Source: Schizosaccharomyces osmophilus (Eukaryota; Ascomycota; Schizosaccharomycetes; Schizosaccharomycetales; Schizosaccharomycetaceae). Taken from it: a stretch of 64,000 nucleotides of DNA. Below the pieces are notes generated by a model. The model made no database searches, was not told where the DNA came from, and saw only the letters and a program-made list of their open reading frames with translations. The position numbers and the translations under genes are program-made. The stretch's first letter is position 1. Every line of letters starts with the position of its first letter. The stretch spans positions 1,922,001 through 1,986,000 of the forward strand of contig NC_079238.1 in assembly GCF_027921745.1 (NCBI RefSeq), read 5' to 3'. Below are positions 11,496-20,966 of this stretch, in pieces.

Positions 11496-13268
11496 ATGTA
11501 TCATTCTTTGAAACGATTCTTCGTAAATTCGGAAGAGCTTTCTCGAGAGGCCTCGTCCTCCCTTTTGGTTACTTTGTTTCCTCAATGCTTCATCAGCTCC
11601 TCGGGGAATGGATTTCAAAGAGAGCCTACTCAAATAGCAGTTCATGTTCAAGGATGGGTTCGAGAGGATCCTAATGCAAAACCGTTTAGTCGAAAAGACC
11701 GGGTAATGGTCAGTCTTCTTCGTCGTTATGTAGGACTCCCCCCTCAGGACCCTGTGGAATCGAATTTGAGCCTTCAGGAAGAAACGGCGACATTCGTAAA
11801 CACCTCGCCTCTCATGGAAAGTACGAACGATTCTGGCGAAGGATTAGGAATGAGAGGACATTCGCAGAGTGAACCCAATTTGAAATACCATACAGAAGAG
11901 TCGGAAACTGTGCCCCCAGGTCAATCCAACGCCTCGGTTCGCTCTAATTATAGCTTATCCAACTTTGTTCAGAGATTCATGAGCCCTTCTACGGTGAGCA
12001 GTTATATTGCGTCTATAGGACTAAAGAAGTGTGAACACAATTTCATCACTCGAACAGCAAACTTATTAAGTCGGCCGATTAAAAATAAGACTGTTTTAAT
12101 CGAGGTGTACTCTACAGATGACAGTTTTCAGGAGCACTGCGTGGCTGAATTTCAAGCAATCACAGACCAAAATGGATACTTTATATTAAAAGAGGCAATT
12201 CCGTACTTCAAAACGAGGAACAACAAGTTTTCAGTGAAAGCCATTGCCGTTGGTCCTTTAACAACAACCGAACAAGCTCGCGCTGTGTTGAATGAGGTTC
12301 CCGTTTTGAGCCGTACAGGTGTTTCCATCATTTCTGATATAGACGACACAGTGAAAAATACGAGGGTAGTGGAAGGGTCGAAGAAAGTAGCCGAAAACAC
12401 CCTTTTAGCACCTTTAAACAGTCAACACATAGACGGCGTTTCCGACTGGTTCCGTATTATGACAAATTTAGGAGCTACTTTACATTTTGTAAGCAACTCT
12501 CCTTGGCAGCTTTGGCCTATGCTTTCCGAATTTTTTGATACCAGCAATATACCGCTCATTTCCTCATTACAGTTGAGACATTTTAGCAGTGTTATACAAA
12601 ACCTGGTCGAGCCTGCGGCCCAACGCAAACGTGAGGCACTTTTACATACCATACGAAATCTTGGTGATCGAAAGTTGCTTTTGGTTGGTGACAATGGAGA
12701 GCAAGATTTGGACATCTATGCAGAAATATCAACGTGCTTCCCTGATCGGGTGCTGGGTATTTTTATTCGCGACGTGCAAACCGATTTTCATGGGAAAGAG
12801 CGATTTCAAGGTACGAATGATTGTAGCCGTGTTGATCTTGCTAGTACTACGGAAAGAAAGCAAAGTAAGGGAAAAGAGATTGCCGACAAATTGAAACCTA
12901 GAAAGCTGCAGAAAGATGTGGATGTTGAACACGCTTCAGAGTACTACCAATTGGAAAAAGAGCAGGGGACGGAGCCCTCGACGCTTCAATTGCATCGGTA
13001 CTTTACGTACCGAATCTTCGTGGAGGATAAGAATACAGGGTATCGAAAACCCAAGACACAAGTAGAGCATGTGGTGACAAGGCTGCCAAATGTTCATTAT
13101 CTTACACCGTACTCGAGTACCAAATACTCGAATGGAGCGATTCAGGACTGGTATATTCAATTGGCGCGTGCACGAGGACAGGTTGCAGAAAAGATTCCTA
13201 TAGTGATGTGGAGGAAGGGCGAGGAGTGTGTTTCATTTACAAAGAAGTTGAGTGATGAGCATTTATAG
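11496..13268 (+). CDS. app1: App1-like phosphatidate phosphatase (DUF2183)
   Basis: An intronless 590-residue protein, starting at the ATG giving MYHSLKRFF; the same frame is open further upstream but only with a non-ATG codon. The N-terminal beta domain (VTLFPQCF ... VHVQGWV, residues about 25-60) and a second beta domain (about 185-270) precede the catalytic App1 domain, whose DIDDT (residues 281-285, in the block ISDIDDTVKNTRV) is the DxDxT haloacid-dehalogenase nucleophile motif; VSNSPWQL and LLVGDNGEQDLDIY supply motifs II and III. Family members dephosphorylate phosphatidate to diacylglycerol, and budding yeast App1 acts at cortical actin patches. A small upstream exon cannot be excluded, since the first conserved strand starts only 20 residues in. 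Confidence 0.87.
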   Translation: MYHSLKRFFVNSEELSREASSSLLVTLFPQCFISSSGNGFQREPTQIAVHVQGWVREDPNAKPFSRKDRVMVSLLRRYVGLPPQDPVESNLSLQEETATFVNTSPLMESTNDSGEGLGMRGHSQSEPNLKYHTEESETVPPGQSNASVRSNYSLSNFVQRFMSPSTVSSYIASIGLKKCEHNFITRTANLLSRPIKNKTVLIEVYSTDDSFQEHCVAEFQAITDQNGYFILKEAIPYFKTRNNKFSVKAIAVGPLTTTEQARAVLNEVPVLSRTGVSIISDIDDTVKNTRVVEGSKKVAENTLLAPLNSQHIDGVSDWFRIMTNLGATLHFVSNSPWQLWPMLSEFFDTSNIPLISSLQLRHFSSVIQNLVEPAAQRKREALLHTIRNLGDRKLLLVGDNGEQDLDIYAEISTCFPDRVLGIFIRDVQTDFHGKERFQGTNDCSRVDLASTTERKQSKGKEIADKLKPRKLQKDVDVEHASEYYQLEKEQGTEPSTLQLHRYFTYRIFVEDKNTGYRKPKTQVEHVVTRLPNVHYLTPYSSTKYSNGAIQDWYIQLARARGQVAEKIPIVMWRKGEECVSFTKKLSDEHL

Positions 13269-13674
13269 GGGTAGAGGAGAGGCAGTTGAATTGTGGTTTG
13301 GCAAAAGAGAGAAACGACATATGTTTGATTTGATGACCATCTCATAAACGAAACGGATTTATAGCAAGAAATGATGATTGATGTATGGAATACGGATTTT
13401 AGTAAGAATCATAAATGAATTCATAATATGGATGATAGATTGAAAGTATGGAAAAGAGAAATATCTATGGATTTGGAAAGTGTAGAAAGAGAGGAAAATG
13501 GATGGATGGGACGGGATGTTTACTAACGCAGTGGAAGGAGGGATGATAGGGAGGGCAAACGAAGGGAAAGGAGAGAGAAGCCCTAACCTAGAGAAGAAGA
13601 ATGTGACTGTTTCTTGACACGACACAAACCTTGAAAGGAGGAGAAGATGAATTTCACCAGACCCACGACACAAA
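13269..13674. other. Intergenic region and rpl26 promoter
   Basis: About 400 bp, purine-rich on the plus strand. It contains the ribosomal-protein promoter elements described separately (HomolE-like CCCTAACCTA at 13581-13590 and HomolD at 13602-13609). No gene. Confidence 0.6.
13602..13609 (-). promoter_or_regulatory. HomolD box of rpl26
   Basis: TGTGACTG is the exact reverse form of the HomolD box CAGTCACA, the TATA-replacing core promoter element of fission yeast ribosomal protein genes. It lies 66-73 bp before the rpl26 ATG. Just upstream, CCCTAACCTA (13581-13590) resembles the HomolE element ACCCTACCCT, in the usual HomolE-HomolD order. Confidence 0.85.
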
Positions 13675-14055
13675 ATGAAGTTCTCCAGGAATGTATCCGA
13701 CTCTCGCCGCAAGCAGAGAAAGGCCCACTTTGCCGCCCCTTCCTCTGTTCGCCGTGTGTTGATGTCTGCTCCTCTTTCTAAGGAACTTAGAGAGCAATAC
13801 AACATCCGCTCCCTTCCTGTTCGTCGTGATGACCAAGTCGCCGTTGTCCGTGGATCCAACAAAGGTCGTGAGGGCAAGATTACTTCTGTCTACCGTAAGA
13901 AGTTCCTCTTGCTTATCGAGCGTGTGACTCGTGAAAAGGCCAACGGAGCCTCTAGCCCTCTTGGTATTGATGCCTCCAAGGTTGTGATCAACAAGCTTCA
14001 CCTTGACAAGGACCGTAAGAACTTGATTCTTCGCAAGGGTGGTAAGGTCGAGTAA
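13675..14055 (+). CDS. rpl26: 60S ribosomal protein L26 (uL24)
   Basis: A 126-residue basic protein starting [19 protein letters not shown], the standard eukaryotic L26 N-terminus. The KOW motif lies at about residues 50-70 ([20 protein letters not shown]). It binds 25S rRNA near the polypeptide exit tunnel and contacts SRP and the translocon side of the large subunit. Codon use is highly biased and the gene has no intron. It is preceded by HomolE/HomolD elements and followed by isp4 on the same strand, as I recall for the S. pombe locus. Confidence 0.97.
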   Translation: MKFSRNVSDSRRKQRKAHFAAPSSVRRVLMSAPLSKELREQYNIRSLPVRRDDQVAVVRGSNKGREGKITSVYRKKFLLLIERVTREKANGASSPLGIDASKVVINKLHLDKDRKNLILRKGGKVE

Positions 14056-15964
14056 ATTTTATAAAATGGATTTATTTAGCACTGGACCGTACATGGGGGG
14101 ACGTTGACGGTAGTAGAGAGTAAATTGTAGGGAAATTGGAGAGTAGATTGAAGTGTAGAAAAGGAAATAGTGCAGGTTTATCTTGGTGGAAAAAGCAAAC
14201 TACTTTTTTTGTCATAAACGTCCTGCGCAGAAGAATGCCTTTCTGCAGACCATGCTAGATGAACGGATGGGTAGTTTGGTTTGAAGAGAGGGGACATGCA
14301 ATTGAGGAGAGTAAGAGTATGAATGTTTAAAAAAGCAAGTATCAGAAAGGCGAGTGAAAAGTAGTTGAAGAATTGAGTTTCGTAAGGAGGAATTTTAGGA
14401 GGAAAATAATAGGAAAATAAAAATAAAAGAATAAAAATAAAAATAAAAGAGAAAGAAAAATAAAGGAGAAATAAAAAATTTCTACAAGGAAGACTGAGAT
14501 TTGGTAGTGAAGTATAGTATGTAAGAAAAGGTGTTTATTTTCCTTTTATAGAAAATTACAATGTCAATGTTTGTATGGCAGCGATGTCTCGTCCAACTTT
14601 TAATTTTATTTAAATGTCAACATTCATTCATCCAGCTCTTCCTCTCTCTCTCTCTCTCTCTATGTCTTTGCCCGTCCCTTCCCTCCTCCACTACGTGCTT
14701 GCCGCTCATACGGCATCCCAGGGCATCCCAGGACACTAACACAACCAGCCAAGATATCCAGACATCCAGATTGCAATCAATCAGCGATGCTAGAATTCAA
14801 GAGGCGATAGAGATAAACAAAGCAAAAACAAAAACAAAAAAAAACCTCGAAAAGTGCAAGAAAATCTTTTTCAATGCATGATGATTCTTTTCATTTTTCA
14901 TTTTTCTTCAAGAAAACATCAAGGAACCCTCGTTAGGAAACCTCGACAGGACTAGCACTCAATACGAAGGAAGCCATCCTCACAAACATCTACTATAGCA
15001 CGACACCACACAGCACACCCCTCCCCCCACCTGACTCTCGAAAGAGAACGCGAGATAACAAAAGTTTGTATTCATAGTTCGCTGTCGTGGTTCATATCAT
15101 GCAAAGGAAGAAAGAAGATAGCAAGCCATGCGTCACGTGGATACGCAATGGGTTTTCTTTTGTATCTAGAGCAAAACGTTTAGATAAACATGAACTTTAC
15201 ACGTGGTTTTGATTGCAAGAGGTGATATTCTTCTACACGACCAAGTCACAACCAATTGATCGCTAAAGCTGGTTCTTTTTTTTTTTTGCTTGTTTTTGCT
15301 AGTTTTTGTTTGTTTTTGTTTGTTTTTTTGCTTTGTTATCGTCATTCCATGTTATTGTGAGAGTAGAACGATTAAAGAATGGAATGAATAGAAAAGAAAG
15401 GATAATTTAACTGTGTCGGTTTGTTTACATTTGATAGAGGATCGCTTGCGTCTTAATCACTCGTGTTTGGATAATCACCTGCTCGACATGCTCTTCATGA
15501 AAACTGTAAGTTTGTTTATCGGGTTTGTTTTGTCTATCTTATCCTATTTGATTTGTGTTTCCCCTCCCATATGCTATGGGGTAAACTTAGCCTGTTTTGG
15601 CTGATAAACTCCATCCAGAGACGAAGGAGACGAAGAAAATAAGACATAAAAGGCGAGGTTCGCTCCTTTGAATACAAACAAGTATCTCGAGTGTGTCTTG
15701 GAATTCATCCTTTAGATTTCTTTTTATTATCCTTTAAATTTCTTCTTATTATCCTTTTGTATTTCTGATTTTTACTTTTTACTTTTTTTTTTCTTTTTTC
15801 TTCCCTTTCCATCACATGTTGAGTCTATTTCTTTCTTTTCTCCTCTAGTTTTATTTCCATCTCTTTTTTTTTTTTTCTCTCTCTTCTTTTATTTTTCTTT
15901 CTTTCGTCTAAAGATTCCTCCTTACGAAACTTAATTCTTCAACTACTTTTCACTCGTCTTTCCC
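14056..15964. other. Long upstream region of isp4
   Basis: About 1.9 kb without a convincing gene. It contains an A/G-rich block with repeated AAATAAAA near 14405-14470, a (CT)n microsatellite at about 14642-14661, a short tandem copy of GGCATCCCAG near 14712, T/G-rich GTTTTT repeats at about 15280-15330, several GATAA motifs on both strands (for example near 15052, 15182, 15402, 15602 and as TTATC near 15539), and a long C/T-rich leader from about 15700 to the isp4 ATG. The GATA motifs fit control by a nitrogen-response GATA factor such as Gaf1. Open frames at 14561-14881 and 15413-15604 look spurious; a non-coding transcript is possible but cannot be shown. Confidence 0.5.
14642..14661 (+). 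repeat. (CT)n microsatellite
   Basis: About ten CT units in the isp4 upstream region, within a wider pyrimidine-rich patch. Confidence 0.85.
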
Positions 15965-18379
15965 ATGGCTTCCACCCTTGATGCCTCGATTTCCTCGTCC
16001 ATCAACATCTCCTCCCCCTCCCATGGAGGACTGGGCGAGGAAATCCATGCCTCCGAGTCCTCTACCTCTCTAAATTCCGTCAAACAATCCAACAAGGATG
16101 CCAATGTCAATGCTTATCCCATCAAAGACAAAGACAAAAAGGGAGAAATCTCTTCTCGCTCTTCCGACGATATCGAAAAGGGTGACATCGTCGAAGGTGA
16201 ATATGTCGACCTTGAAAACGATTCCCCCTATCCAGAAGTTCGTGCCTCCGTTCCCTCTACCGATGATCCTTCAATGCGTTGTAATACCATCCGTATGTGG
16301 ACCATCGGTTTCCTCTTTGCTACTGTCGGTTCCGCCGTCAATATGTTCTTCTCTCTCAGAAACCCTCCAGTCACCATCACTGTCCTCATCGCTCAACTCG
16401 TCGCCTACCCTTGTCTCAAGGGTTGGGACCTCATCTTCCCCGACCGCCAATTTCGCATTGGCCGTCTCCGTTTCAATTTCAAACCTGCTCCCTTCAATAT
16501 GAAGGAACATACCCTCATTGTAATCATGTCTTCCGTCTCCTTTGGTAGTGCTTATTCCACAGACATTATCCTTTCTCAACGCGCTTTTTATAAGCAACGC
16601 TTCGGTTTCGGTTATGAAATCTGTCTTACTCTCGCTACCCAACTCATCGGCTATGGGCTTGCAGGTGTTTCCCGTAAAATCTTGGTTCGTCCTGCCAGCA
16701 TGGTTTGGCCCAGCAACCTTGTCAACTGTGCCCTTATGAAAACTTTGCATTTACCCAGCAAGGTTGCTCACCTCAAAAGCGCAAATGGCTGGAACATTTC
16801 TGCTTATCGTTTCTTTCTCATCGCCTTCGCAGGTTGCTTTTTTTGGACTTGGTTCCCTAATTACATCTTTACCGCCCTTTCTCTTTTTGCTTGGGTCACT
16901 TGGATTAAACCCAAAAGTCCCGTTGTTAACCAACTTTTTGGTGAAAGTACCGGTATCTCCTTAATTCCCATCACCTTTGACTGGAACTCCATCAGTGGCT
17001 ATCTGAGCTCTCCTCTTATGTTTCCTTCTGATGCCATTTTTAATACTTTAATCAGCACCGTCCTTTTCTTTTGGATCGTCACTCTTGGTGTTCACTATAG
17101 CAACGTCTGGTATGGAAGCTATCTTCCCATTTGCAGTAATTCTATTGTGGATCATTTCGGAAGCTCTTATAATGTTAGTCGCATTCTTACCCCAGACTTC
17201 AGATTAGACCTAAAGTCCTTCCAAGAATACTCCCCTCTTTTTATGCCTAGCGCTTCTGCCGTATCCTTTGGTCTTTCCTTTGCTTCTATGAGTGCCGTTA
17301 TCTTTCACGTCGTCCTCTATTATGGTAAGGATATCTGGGCCCGCATTCGCAACCCTCCGAAACCAGATATCCATGAACGCCTTATGGAACAGTACAAAGA
17401 AGTCCCCTTTTGGTGGTACTTGTCCATCTTCATTGCCTTTTTCGGTATGATGATGGGCGTTTGCTATGGATGGCCCACTGAAACTCCTGCTTGGGTCGTC
17501 ATTGTCGGTTTGATTTTCGCCGCCGTCTGGTTCATACCTGTTGGTGTTATTTATGCCATTACCAACGTCGAGCTTGGCATGAATGTCTTTACCGAATATA
17601 TCGTTGGTTACATGTATCCCGGTCATCCTTTGGCTAATATGATCTTTAAGACTGTTGGCTACATCACTCAAGCACAAGCCCTGGCCTTTGTCAGTGATCT
17701 CAAGTTAGGTCACTACATGAAGGTTCCTCCAAGAATGATGTTTTGGACTCAAACCCTTGCCAGTATTTGGTCCTGCTTTGTTCAAATCGGCGTTTTAGAT
17801 TGGGCTCTCGGTAACATTAAAAACGTATGTGATCCTGGTCAAACTGATGGCTACACCTGCCCTGGCGCTAAAACTTTTTTTAATTCCTCCGTTATTTGGG
17901 GTGTAATCGGTCCTCAACGCATGTTCTCCGGCCAGTATCTTTACACTAATTTGCAATACTTTTGGCTTGCTGGTGCTCTTTCAACCGTTTTGTTTTGGGC
18001 TTTATGGAAAAAATGGCCTCAAAGATGGTGGGGCAAGCTCAGTGCTCCTATTATCTTTGGTGGTACGGGTATGCTGCCTCCTGCTACCCCTACCAATTAT
18101 TTGGTATGGTGCGGCATTGGTATTTTCTTCAACTACTTCATCAAGAAGAGATTCTATAGTTGGTGGGCAAAGTACAACTTCAATTTGTCCGCTGCCCTTG
18201 ATACCGGTATGGAGCTGGCCCTCATCATCATCTTTTTCTGCCTCCAACTCCCGAATGTTAGCTTTCCAAGCTGGTGGGGCAACGTTGGTGCGTTTGATAC
18301 CATGGATGCAAGTGGCACTGCCGTCTTAAAGACCGTGAATGAAACTGCCGGCGAATTCTTTGGACCCACAAAGTGGTAA
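15965..18379 (+). CDS. isp4: Oligopeptide transporter (OPT family), Isp4-type
   Basis: An intronless 804-residue proton-coupled oligopeptide transporter of the plasma membrane. Residues 1-105 are hydrophilic, Ser/Asp/Lys-rich and cytosolic. From about residue 115 to 790 there are roughly 14-16 hydrophobic segments, with OPT hallmarks: SLRNPPVTIT near 130, LTLATQLIGYG near 225, YGWPTETPAW near 500 and KLGHYMKVPPRMMFW near 580. S. pombe isp4 (sexual differentiation, induced by nitrogen starvation) sits between rpl26 and atf1 in the same arrangement, from memory; pgt1 is the main alternative paralogue, and gene order favours isp4. Codons are unusually C-ending (CTC, ATC, TTC, GTC) over the first half. 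The start is the first ATG after a pyrimidine-rich leader. Confidence 0.92.
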   Translation: MASTLDASISSSINISSPSHGGLGEEIHASESSTSLNSVKQSNKDANVNAYPIKDKDKKGEISSRSSDDIEKGDIVEGEYVDLENDSPYPEVRASVPSTDDPSMRCNTIRMWTIGFLFATVGSAVNMFFSLRNPPVTITVLIAQLVAYPCLKGWDLIFPDRQFRIGRLRFNFKPAPFNMKEHTLIVIMSSVSFGSAYSTDIILSQRAFYKQRFGFGYEICLTLATQLIGYGLAGVSRKILVRPASMVWPSNLVNCALMKTLHLPSKVAHLKSANGWNISAYRFFLIAFAGCFFWTWFPNYIFTALSLFAWVTWIKPKSPVVNQLFGESTGISLIPITFDWNSISGYLSSPLMFPSDAIFNTLISTVLFFWIVTLGVHYSNVWYGSYLPICSNSIVDHFGSSYNVSRILTPDFRLDLKSFQEYSPLFMPSASAVSFGLSFASMSAVIFHVVLYYGKDIWARIRNPPKPDIHERLMEQYKEVPFWWYLSIFIAFFGMMMGVCYGWPTETPAWVVIVGLIFAAVWFIPVGVIYAITNVELGMNVFTEYIVGYMYPGHPLANMIFKTVGYITQAQALAFVSDLKLGHYMKVPPRMMFWTQTLASIWSCFVQIGVLDWALGNIKNVCDPGQTDGYTCPGAKTFFNSSVIWGVIGPQRMFSGQYLYTNLQYFWLAGALSTVLFWALWKKWPQRWWGKLSAPIIFGGTGMLPPATPTNYLVWCGIGIFFNYFIKKRFYSWWAKYNFNLSAALDTGMELALIIIFFCLQLPNVSFPSWWGNVGAFDTMDASGTAVLKTVNETAGEFFGPTKW

Positions 18380-19301
18380 TAACGATGTTCTTTTTTGTTT
18401 TTCTTCCGTTTATAGAGGTGGACGGACTGGACTGTCTTGAAAGTTGTTGCTAATTTTGATACCGATATCTCTTCTTTATCTTTTACTTTATACTAATAGC
18501 TTTCTATGCTTCATTGCTTTATGTGTTTTATCTTATATTCGCTTTCAACGTTTTATTTATGTGATATATAATATACTGAATAATCATTATTTTCGTTTTA
18601 TGAAAAGAATGTCCTTTTGTAAGAATCATGCTACAATCGTGTATCTCTTCTCTCTATGATCATGGTAAAAAGGGGAAGAAAATTCAGCAAGTAGTATGTA
18701 GAGCTTTGTTTAAACATAAAATCGATTGACGCTTGTGTCTTTCTACGATTTACCAACTATGGATGGATGCCAAGTGGATGATGATGATGATGAAGGCTGT
18801 TATCCAGCAAACACCAAAAACTACACGCTTTTTTGAAAAGAATCAACCAAAAAATGTATTCTATATTTTTGTTTATATACTCTGCCAATTTTGTCTTCTT
18901 TAGGCATTTTCACGATTTCAAAAGACGTCATTGCAGACATCCTTTATTTCTTATAGTAAAACAGTAAACGGTTTAAAGTATTCTCATACATAAACATTGA
19001 CCGTTTGAAAACATTCACATAAACATAATAAAACTGATTTCATGCGTCAAGCTGAAAAAATCGATAAATGTAACAAACAAGTTATTCAAGTCCATACAAG
19101 CATTTCAGCAACGACAAAGATGCACTGAAAATTAAAGGGCTTTTATTTTCAAAACCATAGCAATCATTAATAATTAAACGAAGCGTATCAAACAATTATT
19201 TCAATTAGGGAATGCCTTTCTGTGGCATTGCTTGCTTTTTTTTTGAAATCCACATCAGCCAATTAAGGTGTGGATTTCCCATTCACGATTAAATACTAAA
19301 A
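18380..19301. other. Convergent intergenic region isp4 / atf1
   Basis: About 920 bp of AT-rich 3' flanking sequence. It has a short GAT repeat at about 18777-18793 and a CRE half-site (GACGTCA) near 18924. No RNA gene or coding region was recognised. Confidence 0.55.
18777..18793 (+). repeat. (GAT)n microsatellite
   Basis: Five to six GAT units downstream of isp4, in no convincing reading frame. Confidence 0.7.
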
Positions 19302-20966
19302 CTAGTAACCTAAATTAATCCGTTGGGACATATCACCATTGCCGATGATTGTTGTAGCGACCGCTGCAGAATTGCCTTTTGCAACTGGACACTCTTTGTG
19401 AGCAATTAACAGTGTTTTCAAACTGACAATTTCTTCTCTGAGAGCACTAACCTGCGCGCTCAAAATCTCATTTTCATTGCCATAAAATTCAACCTTCGCT
19501 TGAAGATTGGATAGCCATTGCTTTTTGCGTTGGCGACACTTGAGCGCAGCTTGGCGATTGCGTTCTAAAAAGCTTTTTCGTTTTTCATCATCAGTTTCAT
19601 TTTTCGAATTTCGACGAGGAGTCGAGCCACTTTTACTATTACTACTATCACCATTAAAACCGTCAATATCCTTCATGTCAGTCTCGCTAGGAGATCCTGA
19701 AGGAGATACATTGGAGTTACCGGACATAGCACGCGGTATAGCACGCGGTTGTGATTCCTGATGTTCACTGACTTCAGATTTGACTTGAACCGGCATACCG
19801 TTGCTAGATACCTCTCTGCCTCCACCCCGTCCCATGTGAGACATGTTGTTCATGTGCATTCCATAATTGTTGGATGGACGTAAATTGAGAGAAGGATCAG
19901 CAGGGTTGACAGTTTCGCCATACACGGAAGGCTGCATATCACCACGCATTTGGTTGGCATTCATGTAATAAGGTTGTTGGCCCATATTTTGGTGTTCCAT
20001 GGGATTGTTGCCATTGTGTGTAAAAGACGGACGAATAGACTCGGGATAATGCTGAGATTGCTGAGACTGAGATTGTTTCAGCAAATTCGCAACAGCCGCC
20101 GATGTCGAAGGATCCGTCTCATGCGGAATGGATTGCTGCATTTTTTGCTGCTCAGGGACTTGTGAAAGTAAACAAAGACCGTGAACGGCAGCATTGGCAC
20201 CAAAGTAATCAGACTGTTCTCCATTTGTACCAGTCGAAACAGGAGGCTTGCCGTCTCTCGGAGTGAAACGATACTGATCAGGATACTGTGAATCAAAGGG
20301 TTGAAATCCTAAAAGATTAGCAGTTCCGGGTGAAGGAGCAGGAAAACTAGCACCTGTTGGGGTTAGAAAAGAACGAAAAGATTCATTGCCTCCAGGGGTG
20401 AATCCAGTACCAAAGGAGAACCTTGATCCCATAGCCATTGAAGCGGGGTCAGAAGGAGTGTTGAGGTAGTCAGGTCGAAGAGTGGCATCGTAAATAGCAG
20501 GAGAAAGGGGGTTTTGCGCACCTGGACGACTAAACCCAGACCATGCAGGATACGCAAGTGGGGAAGCAATACCAGGAGCACCCAAAATATCTGGAGAGGC
20601 GATGGAAGACACGGGAGGAAGTAAAGTTCGGGAAAGGGAAGGAGGGATTGCGGAAGGAACAGGGCGATTCGTAGAAGTACCTGGATGTTGATTTACAGAA
20701 GGAGTAGAACCGAAAGAATGCTCAAAAGGGTTAGGCTCAAAATCCAATTTTAATGAACCAACGAAAGAAGGAGTCACTCCTGCAGGCTGTTCAAGAGGAT
20801 CACCACCATCGTTCGATTGCGGTTGCTGAGGCGGTTGCGCAGAAGGGATACCTATGTTGTTGGGAACAGAAGGGTTATTTTTGTTCACGGCAGAATTAGA
20901 ATTAAGGTTGGGAGGGACTTCAGAGGAGTTGTAGTTGTTCGGCGCGTTATTGGGAGAAGGAGACAT
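19302..20966 (-). CDS. atf1: bZIP transcription factor Atf1 (ATF/CREB)
   Basis: An intronless 554-residue factor. Residues about 455-515 are the bZIP: the basic region contains NRQAALKCRQRKKQW and the zipper follows with leucines in NLQAKVEFYGNENEILSAQ and onward. The long N-terminal part is Pro/Ser/Asn-rich with about ten S-P or T-P sites (in TPSFVG, TPSVNQ, LSPAIYD, TPSDPAS, TPGGNES, TPTGASF, SPSGSPS, STPRRNS and others), the expected targets of the stress MAP kinase Sty1. In fission yeast Atf1 pairs with Pcr1, binds CRE sites TGACGTCA and directs the core stress response, meiotic recombination at M26-type sites and heterochromatin at mat. It follows isp4 tail to tail. A 1.8 kb leader and promoter region lies upstream. 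Confidence 0.96.
   Translation of the reverse strand: MSPSPNNAPNNYNSSEVPPNLNSNSAVNKNNPSVPNNIGIPSAQPPQQPQSNDGGDPLEQPAGVTPSFVGSLKLDFEPNPFEHSFGSTPSVNQHPGTSTNRPVPSAIPPSLSRTLLPPVSSIASPDILGAPGIASPLAYPAWSGFSRPGAQNPLSPAIYDATLRPDYLNTPSDPASMAMGSRFSFGTGFTPGGNESFRSFLTPTGASFPAPSPGTANLLGFQPFDSQYPDQYRFTPRDGKPPVSTGTNGEQSDYFGANAAVHGLCLLSQVPEQQKMQQSIPHETDPSTSAAVANLLKQSQSQQSQHYPESIRPSFTHNGNNPMEHQNMGQQPYYMNANQMRGDMQPSVYGETVNPADPSLNLRPSNNYGMHMNNMSHMGRGGGREVSSNGMPVQVKSEVSEHQESQPRAIPRAMSGNSNVSPSGSPSETDMKDIDGFNGDSSNSKSGSTPRRNSKNETDDEKRKSFLERNRQAALKCRQRKKQWLSNLQAKVEFYGNENEILSAQVSALREEIVSLKTLLIAHKECPVAKGNSAAVATTIIGNGDMSQRINLGY

Noticed and set aside
16271-16750. 159-aa minus-strand frame inside isp4 (and 17210-17677)
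   Set aside because: Antisense shadows of isp4, caused by its codon bias; acidic and low-complexity.
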